Assembly (NCBI GenBank): GCA_934501475.1
Contig: CAKSUL010000064.1
Coordinates: 1 to 9,365, forward strand
DNA length: 9,365 nucleotides
Reading direction: 5' to 3'
From: an uncultured Roseovarius sp.
GTDB lineage: Bacteria; Pseudomonadota; Alphaproteobacteria; Rhodobacterales; Rhodobacteraceae
Part shown: positions 1 through 4,444 of the stretch, piece after piece
How the letters are laid out: each line of letters starts with the position of its first letter
Position numbering within the stretch: the stretch's first letter is position 1
Notes under the pieces: model-generated
Databases searched by the model: none
Seen by the model: only the letters and a program-made list of their open reading frames with translations
What the model was told of the DNA's origin: nothing
Position numbers and translations under genes: made by a program

Positions 1-755
1 TGCTGGCCTTTCTGACCTCCAAGGCGGCGGATGTGGCCGCGACCCTTGGCAATCTGCGCGCCGCCGTGGGCGGCTCGGTCATCGGCGCCGAAGGCGTGGA
101 CGAGTTGGCGCAGATCGCCGATCTGCTGGCCGCGCAGGGCTATGGCCCTGACCGCATCGACATCGACCCCTCGGTGGTGCGCGGCCTCGGTTACTATACC
201 GGCCCGGTCTATGAGGCCGAGCTGACCTTTGAGATCCTCGACGAAAAGGGCCGCAAGCGCCAGTTCGGCAGCGTCGCGGGGGGCGGGCGCTATGACGATC
301 TGGTCAAGCGTTTTACCGGGCAATCCGTCCCGGCGACCGGCGTCAGCATCGGGGTGGACCGTCTGCTGGCCGCGTTGCAGGCCAAGGGCCGGATGAGCGC
401 GGATCAGCGCGGGCCGGTCGTGGTCACGGTGATGGATCGCGACCGCATGGCGGATTATCAGGCCATGGTCGGCGAGTTGCGTCAGGCCGGCATCCGCGCC
501 GAGGTCTATCTGGGCAACCCCAAGAATTTCGGCAATCAGTTGAAATATGCCGACATGCGCAACAGCCCCGTCGCGGTGATCGAGGGCGGCGACGAGAAAC
601 AGGCCGGCATGGTGCAGATCAAGGACCTGATCCTTGGCGCGCAGATCGCCCAGAGCGCGACACTGGAGGAATGGAAAGAGCGGCCCAGCCAGTTCGAGGT
701 GCCGCGCACCGATCTGGTGGCCAAGGTGCGCGCCATCCTGGAAAGCCAGGGCTGA
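1..755 (+). CDS. hisS: Histidyl-tRNA synthetase, C-terminal half (5' end outside the window)
   Basis: This class II aminoacyl-tRNA synthetase charges tRNA-His with histidine in the cytoplasm. The reading frame is open from base 3, so the gene begins upstream. About 250 residues are visible, roughly half of the approximately 500 expected. Seen: the HisA-like motif RGLGYYTG (180-203), the GGGRYDDL motif (279-302), and class II motif 3, [15 protein letters not shown] (333-377), which carries the ATP-binding arginine. An anticodon-binding domain follows, starting near [12 protein letters not shown]. The usual bacterial RGLDYYT reads RGLGYYTG here, and [13 protein letters not shown] with SIGVDR resembles eukaryotic HisRS more than E. 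coli HisRS. That fits the divergent alphaproteobacterial HisRS class, which goes with an altered tRNA-His. The stop TGA (753-755) shares one base with the hisZ ATG, so the two genes are probably co-transcribed. The identification is firm; the eukaryote-like assignment is from remembered motifs. Confidence 0.96.
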   Translation, partial: LAFLTSKAADVAATLGNLRAAVGGSVIGAEGVDELAQIADLLAAQGYGPDRIDIDPSVVRGLGYYTGPVYEAELTFEILDEKGRKRQFGSVAGGGRYDDLVKRFTGQSVPATGVSIGVDRLLAALQAKGRMSADQRGPVVVTVMDRDRMADYQAMVGELRQAGIRAEVYLGNPKNFGNQLKYADMRNSPVAVIEGGDEKQAGMVQIKDLILGAQIAQSATLEEWKERPSQFEVPRTDLVAKVRAILESQG

Positions 756-1879
756 TGTCCGAACCTGCCGATGTCGGCGCAAATGCGCGCGCCCGGATCC
801 GTGCCGAGGCCGCGCGCCTTCGCGCCTGCTTTGAACAGGCCGGGGCGGTGGTGGTTGAAACCCCGATCCTGCAACCGGCGGCGACGCTGCTTGAGCTATA
901 TGGCGAGGACATGCGCGCGCGCGCCTATGTGACCTCGGATGCGCTGCGCGGTGAACAGATGCTGCGCCCCGATTTCACCGTTCCGGTTGTCGAAATGCAC
1001 ATGGCCGAGGGTGCCGAGCCCGCGCGCTATACCTATGCGGGTGAGGTGTTTCGCCGTCAGGAGGACGACCCCGCGCGCGCCTCGGAATATCTGCAGGTGG
1101 GCTATGAGGTGTTCGAACGCAATGCCCCTGCCCGCTCGGATGCGGAGGTATTCGCGCTGTTTCACCGCATTCTTGCGCCGCTGGATCTGCGCGCGGCGAC
1201 GGGTGATATCGGCATCCTGATGGCGGCTGTGGACGGGCTCTGCACCACCGAGCGGCGCAAGGCGGCGTTGCGGCGTCACATCTGGCGCCCGCGCCGGTTT
1301 CGCGCCCTGATCGAGCGGTTTTCGGGCCGCGCGCCCGTGCCCGCCAGTCGTCTGGCGCTGCTGGCGGCGGATGATCCGTTTGCGGGGGCCGGCGCGATGA
1401 TCGGCCTGCGCGGGCGCGATGAGATCGAGGCGCGCATCGCTGCCCTGCGCGAGGATGCACAAACGGCCCCGATCTCGGAAAACGAGGTGGCGCTGGTCGA
1501 TGCCATTCTGGGCATCCGCGCCACCAGCCTCAACGCGCTGGAACGTCTGCGCGACATCGCCGTGGACCTGCCCGCCATCGGCGGCGCGGTTGAACGGCTG
1601 GCGGCGCGTCTGGATGCGCTGGCCGATCAGGGCATCGACGTCGGCGCGCTGAATTTCGAGGCCTCTTACGGGCGCACGCAGATGGAATATTACGACGGGT
1701 TCGTGTTCGGCTTTTACGCCGAGGCCCGCCCCGACCTGCCCCCGGTCGCCACCGGCGGGCGCTATGACGCGCTGACGCGGCAATTGGGCCGGGGCGACGA
1801 GATACCCGCCGTCGGCGGCGTGATCCGCCCCGGGCTGGTCTGGCATCTGGGGACGCAGAACCGGGGAACGCAGACATGA
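755..1879 (+). CDS. hisZ: ATP phosphoribosyltransferase regulatory subunit HisZ
   Basis: HisZ is a HisRS paralogue with no aminoacylation activity. It assembles with short-form HisG into a hetero-octamer, activates it and mediates histidine feedback inhibition. The 374-residue product starts [10 protein letters not shown] and has the class II synthetase fold. Visible motifs are RPDFTVPVVEMH (71-82), RYTYAGEVFRRQ (91-102, motif 2-like), EYLQVGYEVFER (111-122) and GGRYDAL (334-340). It ends soon after motif 3, at about residue 365, so the anticodon-binding domain of HisS is absent. Where HisS has RGLGYYTG, this protein reads TQMEYYDG (308-315), so the essential HisA arginine is missing, as expected for HisZ. 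I chose the ATG at 755 because it overlaps the hisS stop (TGATG) and gives a family-like N-terminus. The frame is open further upstream inside hisS, but that extension makes no sense as HisZ. The hisG start overlaps its stop. Confidence 0.96.
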   Translation: MSEPADVGANARARIRAEAARLRACFEQAGAVVVETPILQPAATLLELYGEDMRARAYVTSDALRGEQMLRPDFTVPVVEMHMAEGAEPARYTYAGEVFRRQEDDPARASEYLQVGYEVFERNAPARSDAEVFALFHRILAPLDLRAATGDIGILMAAVDGLCTTERRKAALRRHIWRPRRFRALIERFSGRAPVPASRLALLAADDPFAGAGAMIGLRGRDEIEARIAALREDAQTAPISENEVALVDAILGIRATSLNALERLRDIAVDLPAIGGAVERLAARLDALADQGIDVGALNFEASYGRTQMEYYDGFVFGFYAEARPDLPPVATGGRYDALTRQLGRGDEIPAVGGVIRPGLVWHLGTQNRGTQT

Positions 1880-2571
1880 GCATCAAGCTGGGCGTGCCCT
1901 CGAAGGGGCGGCTGATGGAAAAGACCTTTCAATGGTTCGCCGCGCGGGGCGTCGAGTTGGGCCGCACCGGGTCAGAACGGGAATATGCGGGCTATGTGGG
2001 CGGCATCGGCAATGTCGAACTGATCCTGATGTCGGCGGGCGAAATCCCGCGCGAACTGGCCGCCGGGCGCATCCATCTGGGCGTGACCGGCACCGATCTG
2101 GTGCGCGAAAAGCTGGGCCGCTGGCAGGATTCGGTGGCGGTTCTGGCGGAGCTGGGCTTTGGTCAGGCCGATCTGATCCTTGCGGTGCCCGATATCTGGG
2201 TCGATGTCAGCACGCTGGACGATCTGGATGCGGCGGCGGCGGCGTTTCGTGCGCGCCACGGATTCCGCATGCGCATCGCCACCAAGTATCACCGTCTGGT
2301 GCGCGAGTTCCTGCGCGAAAACGGCGTGGCCGATTATCAGTTGATCGACAGCCAGGGCGCGACCGAAGGCACGGTCAAGAACGAAACCGCCGAGGCCATC
2401 GCCGACATCACGTCCACCGGCGACACGCTCCGTGCCAATCACCTGCGGATGCTGGATGACGGTCTGATCCTGAAATCCCAGGCGACGCTGTTCAATGCGC
2501 GCAACGCCACCATGTCGCGGGCCGACCGGATGACGCTGAAGGCGCTTAAATCCATGCTTGAGGTGGACTGA
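1876..2571 (+). CDS. hisG: ATP phosphoribosyltransferase catalytic subunit, short form
   Basis: HisG joins ATP and PRPP to form N1-(5-phosphoribosyl)-ATP, the first committed step of histidine synthesis, in the cytoplasm. The 231-residue product is of short-form length: it lacks the C-terminal histidine-binding domain of long HisG and therefore depends on HisZ, which is encoded immediately upstream. Visible features are the N-terminal LGVPSKGRLMEKT (5-17), the GVTGTDLV segment (69-76), and the PRPP-binding loop ADITSTGDTL (176-185), preceded by GATEGTVKNETAE (161-173). The start ATG at 1876 overlaps the hisZ TGA in an ATGA arrangement. A purine-rich GGGGAA (1863-1868) stands about 7 bases ahead and could serve as the ribosome site. 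hisG is the last gene of the cluster here, and the next gene downstream points the opposite way. Confidence is high. Confidence 0.97.
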   Translation: MSIKLGVPSKGRLMEKTFQWFAARGVELGRTGSEREYAGYVGGIGNVELILMSAGEIPRELAAGRIHLGVTGTDLVREKLGRWQDSVAVLAELGFGQADLILAVPDIWVDVSTLDDLDAAAAAFRARHGFRMRIATKYHRLVREFLRENGVADYQLIDSQGATEGTVKNETAEAIADITSTGDTLRANHLRMLDDGLILKSQATLFNARNATMSRADRMTLKALKSMLEVD

Positions 2572-2596
2572 ACATATCGGTGACATGTGTGGATTT

Positions 2597-2616
2597 GGGG
2601 GCGTATCGCCGCCCTC
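2597..2616 (+). terminator. Weak hairpin after hisG
   Basis: A 7-base-pair G+C-rich stem (2597-2603 with 2610-2616, one G-U pair) encloses a 6-base loop, 25 bases after the hisG stop. No T tract follows it on the + strand, so it is not a standard intrinsic terminator. It may act as a 3' end stabiliser, or the his transcript may end by Rho or at the stronger palindrome further on. Confidence 0.25.
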
Positions 2617-2643
2617 ATGCACAGTAACAGGCCCTTGCGCGCG

Positions 2644-2671
2644 ATGTGCCTGAAACCCATGTGCCTGAAAC
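2644..2671. repeat. Tandem direct repeat, 13 bases at a 15-base period
   Basis: The 13-mer ATGTGCCTGAAAC occurs at 2644-2656 and again, identically, at 2659-2671, separated by CC. It lies in the gap between the convergent hisG and omp genes. The second copy overlaps the T-rich tail of the omp terminator. It looks like a short local duplication; no function is evident. Confidence 0.7.
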
Positions 2672-2703
2672 GCAAACCGGCACCCCCATATGGGGATGCC
2701 GGG
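2668..2703 (-). terminator. Intrinsic terminator of the omp gene
   Basis: Bases 2677-2702 form a 26-base near-perfect palindrome: outer arms CCGGCA/TGCCGG, one unmatched position, then CCCCATATGGGG. In RNA from the - strand the odd position becomes a G-U wobble, whereas in + strand RNA it is a C-A mismatch. The - strand copy is followed directly by TTTGCGTTT. Position (about 23 bases past the omp stop), the wobble and the T-rich tail all point to termination of the - strand omp transcript. The stem could also slow transcripts coming from hisG. Confidence 0.78.
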
Positions 2704-2725
2704 ATGTCATGCGGTCTGTAAACGA

Positions 2726-3364
2726 TCAGAAGCGGAAGGTCGCACGCACCTGAGCGGTGGTCACGTCTGCATCGTAATCGGCAACGCCACCTGGGATGTT
2801 CTTGAAGTTGTCGAACTGGTGGTACAGCACTTCGCCACCGATCGAGAAGTTCTGGGTCAGCATGTGCTCGTAGCCGGCACCGATGAAGTAGCCGTCTGCA
2901 TCGCCAAGCAGGTTGGTGTCAGCGTTGGCATAGCCGCCGGTCCCGTAGAGCAGGCCGTTACCGATCTTGTAACCGCCGCGCAGTTTCAGCCGCCAGATGT
3001 TGTCCATCTTCAGTCCGGGGACGGCAGCCGTGCTCAGGCCGATGTCCGTCCAGTCGTAATCGATGCCAGCACCGACAACCCAGTCACCCAGGTCATAGTC
3101 GTAACCGGCGATGAGACCACCGATCATGTCGTCGCCATTCGCGGAGAACGGTGCGGCCGGGATCAGGGTGCCGTCGCCGTTGACGTCCGCATAGCCAAGC
3201 TGGCCACCGGCGTAGAAGCCGGTCCAGTTGGGGCTGGCGGGCGCGACGGGCGCTGCGGGGATGATTACGGGATCAGCCTCGACCGGCGTGATGGATCCGG
3301 CGAGGGCGGGAAAGGCGGCACCAGTGGCCAGGGCCGCTGCGATAAGTGTTGTTTTGCGTAGCAT
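2726..3364 (-). CDS. Outer-membrane beta-barrel protein, Omp25/RopB-like porin family
   Basis: The 212-residue product is a probable small outer-membrane beta-barrel. It begins with a clear Sec signal peptide: MLRKTT, a hydrophobic stretch LIAAALATGAAF, and an ALA-G cleavage site after residue 22. A Pro/Ala-rich linker (26-45) follows. The barrel then opens with NWTGFYAGGQLGYAD (46-60), a hallmark of the Omp25/RopB/Omp31-like family in alphaproteobacteria. Alternating-residue strands can be traced at about 80-107, 122-149, 158-186 and 201-212, consistent with eight strands. The protein ends in ...RATFRF; the C-terminal Phe is the BAM recognition signal. The start is supported by GAGGA (3372-3376) seven bases upstream. 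A strong terminator follows. The specific role (structural protein, pore or host interaction) cannot be read from sequence. Confidence 0.88.
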   Translation of the reverse strand: MLRKTTLIAAALATGAAFPALAGSITPVEADPVIIPAAPVAPASPNWTGFYAGGQLGYADVNGDGTLIPAAPFSANGDDMIGGLIAGYDYDLGDWVVGAGIDYDWTDIGLSTAAVPGLKMDNIWRLKLRGGYKIGNGLLYGTGGYANADTNLLGDADGYFIGAGYEHMLTQNFSIGGEVLYHQFDNFKNIPGGVADYDADVTTAQVRATFRF

Positions 3365-3371
3365 GTTAATG

Positions 3372-3376
3372 TCCTC
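3372..3376 (-). promoter_or_regulatory. Ribosome binding site of the omp gene
   Basis: GAGGA on the - strand lies seven bases ahead of the ATG at 3364. It fixes this start, which also gives an intact signal peptide. Confidence 0.7.
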
Positions 3377-3458
3377 ATTCTCGGGTTCAGGTCATCTGCG
3401 ATACCCCTCATGTGGGCCCGCTTGACTGAACAACAAGTGCCCGGCTTGCTTCGTTCCA

Positions 3459-3471
3459 TCAACCCGGTTGA
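3459..3471. promoter_or_regulatory. Perfect 13-base inverted repeat upstream of omp
   Basis: TCAACC-C-GGTTGA is a perfect dyad with a single central base, about 95 bases ahead of the omp start. A one-base loop is too small for an RNA hairpin, so if it is functional it is more likely a protein-binding site on DNA. A dyad of this size can occur by chance. Confidence 0.3.
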
Positions 3472-3545
3472 ATTTGCGTCGGCGGGCCGCTGCCAAACCA
3501 TAGGCGAGCCCCTGCCGACCAAACCGAGACCTCAGAAAACTGTTT

Positions 3546-3579
3546 CATTATCAATAGCTTACATGCATATCACATTATC
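3546..3579. repeat. Direct CATTATC repeat flanking an ATGCAT palindrome
   Basis: CATTATC occurs at 3546-3552 and 3573-3579 (27 bases between starts), with the ATGCAT palindrome at 3563-3568 between them. The segment 3537-3600 is strikingly A+T-rich compared with the rest of the window. It reads GATAATG on the omp strand and overlaps the candidate omp -10 box. It is probably part of the omp control region. Confidence 0.4.
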
Positions 3580-3603
3580 GAGTGCGGAAAATGGGCGTTG
3601 CAA
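3574..3603 (-). promoter_or_regulatory. Candidate omp promoter (-35 TTGCAA, -10 GATAAT)
   Basis: On the - strand, TTGCAA (3598-3603) and GATAAT (3574-3579) are 18 bases apart and match the sigma-70 consensus at 4 of 6 and 5 of 6 positions. The start point would be near 3567, giving an unusually long leader of about 200 bases before the omp ATG. The rest of the 263-base gap between the DUF1489 gene and omp holds no ORF that I can support. Confidence 0.4.
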
Positions 3604-3627
3604 AAATGCGACAGGCGGCATGGATTT

Positions 3628-4068
3628 TCACAGCACGCCGATATCGGCCAGCGCCGCCGAGAGTGACGCCGGAATCGCATCGTCATCGCGGTGCGTGCGC
3701 GACAGGTCCGGCGGGGCATCCGCACCGGCCAGGTAACGCCATCCCTGAAACGGGCGCTTGACCACGGTCGCGGTGCGGATCAGGTCACGATCCAGCACGA
3801 TCGCACACCGCCGGATGCCATCCGCGCGCACCACCTCATCCAGACGCAGGATGCGCTGACGGCACTGGATATGGCCCTGAATGACCCAATAGATCGAGCC
3901 GCCCTGCAGCAATTCATCCGCGCGGCGCGGCCACATGCGCGTCACATGCCGCGGCAGGCCATCCGGCCCCTGCCCCTGCGGGCTGTCATGCCAATTCATC
4001 AGATCCTCGACACTGTCGGTGCCGACACTGAGCTTGAGCAGGTTGAGCGGGGCTGGGGGCTGGGCCAT
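3628..4068 (-). CDS. DUF1489 family protein
   Basis: The 146-residue product is of unknown function. It matches the alphaproteobacterial DUF1489 family by length and by conserved stretches: LNLLKLSVGTDSVEDL (8-23), HVTRMWPRRADELL (41-54) with GGSIYWVIQG (56-65), and RPFQGWRYL (105-113). No signal peptide or membrane segment is visible, so it is probably cytoplasmic. The Trp, Arg and His residues in the centre (H41, R44, W46, R48, R49) are the most obvious candidates for a functional site. Start: ATG at 4068 with GAGGAG (4074-4079) five bases upstream, an excellent ribosome site. It is divergent from slyX and in line with omp, but 263 bases separate it from omp, so a shared operon is doubtful. 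Family recognition is from memory of the motif pattern. Confidence 0.85.
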   Translation of the reverse strand: MAQPPAPLNLLKLSVGTDSVEDLMNWHDSPQGQGPDGLPRHVTRMWPRRADELLQGGSIYWVIQGHIQCRQRILRLDEVVRADGIRRCAIVLDRDLIRTATVVKRPFQGWRYLAGADAPPDLSRTHRDDDAIPASLSAALADIGVL

Positions 4069-4095
4069 TCTGGCTCCTCTTGCGTTGATGGGGTG

Positions 4096-4123
4096 ATCTT
4101 ATTCCTTTGGCGGGCAAGTTCAA
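4096..4123 (-). promoter_or_regulatory. Candidate promoter of the DUF1489 gene
   Basis: On the - strand, TTGAAC (4118-4123) and TAAGAT (4096-4101) are 16 bases apart, each a 4-of-6 match to the sigma-70 boxes. The predicted start lies about 20 bases ahead of the ATG at 4068, leaving room for the GAGGAG ribosome site. The position is good but the evidence is only consensus matching. Confidence 0.42.
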
Positions 4124-4182
4124 TGCGCCCTGCCCCGAAAGCCCGGCAATTCCATCCCCGCCGACGCCGCAAGGGGGCGGCC

Positions 4183-4211
4183 TTGACCGCTGTGCGCGCG
4201 CGCCCTAAACG
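4183..4211 (+). promoter_or_regulatory. Candidate slyX promoter abutting the start codon
   Basis: TTGACC (4183-4188, 5 of 6 to the -35 consensus) is followed 17 bases later by TAAACG (4206-4211, 3 of 6 to the -10 consensus). Transcription would begin at about 4217-4218, the A of the slyX ATG itself. No Shine-Dalgarno exists in the gap, so this suggests a leaderless mRNA. The weak -10 box keeps the call tentative. Confidence 0.35.
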
Positions 4212-4217
4212 CATTGC

Positions 4218-4409
4218 ATGGACGTATTGGAAGAGAAAATCGCGCATCTGATGCGCAGCGTGGACGATCTGTCGGACGTGGTGGCGCGCCAGCAATCCGA
4301 GATCGACCGCCTGACGCGCCATGTCGCCATGCTGATGCAGCGCGAGGGCGAGCGTGAGGCCAGCGGCGGTCATGCGGTGCTGGGCGACGAGCGCCCGCCA
4401 CATTACTGA
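4218..4409 (+). CDS. slyX: SlyX family coiled-coil protein
   Basis: The product is 63 residues, a usual SlyX length. The first 44 or so residues form an amphipathic coiled coil (MDVLEEKIAHLMRSVDDLSD, then QQSEIDRLTRHVAMLMQR). The chain ends in PPHY, the conserved SlyX C-terminus. SlyX proteins are small, cytoplasmic and of unknown function; the name comes from linkage to slyD in E. coli and does not imply a lysis role. The ATG at 4218 is the only reasonable start, because an in-frame TAA sits at 4206-4208, four codons upstream. No Shine-Dalgarno is visible before it. The gene is convergent with dnaE, whose stop lies only 35 bases beyond. The stop codon falls in the first unit of a 14-base tandem repeat. 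Identification rests on the coiled coil plus the terminal motif. Confidence 0.88.
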   Translation: MDVLEEKIAHLMRSVDDLSDVVARQQSEIDRLTRHVAMLMQREGEREASGGHAVLGDERPPHY

Positions 4410-4439
4410 AGCCACATTACCGAGGCCGCATTACCGCGC
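4398..4439. repeat. 14-base tandem repeat, three imperfect units
   Basis: The units are CCACATTACTGAAG (4398-4411), CCACATTACCGAGG (4412-4425) and CCGCATTACCGCGC (4426-4439). They share the core CC(A/G)CATTAC(T/C)G. The first unit encodes the last residues and the TGA stop of slyX; in the second unit the TGA is CGA. The array fills nearly all of the 35 bases between the convergent slyX and dnaE stops. It looks like replication slippage followed by drift. Confidence 0.75.
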
Positions 4440-4444
4440 CCGCC

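Noticed and set aside
671..754. Upstream extension of hisZ into hisS, giving 402 residues
   Set aside because: The extra 28 residues overlap the hisS coding end and do not resemble a HisZ N-terminus. The ATG at 755 overlaps the hisS stop in the usual coupled way.
896..1846. 316-codon open frame antisense to hisZ
   Set aside because: It has low-complexity Arg/Gln/His composition, no motif, and overlaps a secure gene completely. It is a codon-bias shadow.
2690..3361. 223-codon open frame on the + strand opposite omp
   Set aside because: The - strand frame has a signal peptide, beta strands, a C-terminal Phe, a ribosome site and a terminator. The + strand frame has none of these and starts inside the terminator palindrome.
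3597..3612. Small hairpin GTTGCA-AAAA-TGCGAC as a terminator for the DUF1489 gene
   Set aside because: It has only six pairs including one G-U, the stem is weak, and its sequence overlaps the candidate omp -35 box. It is too weak to call.
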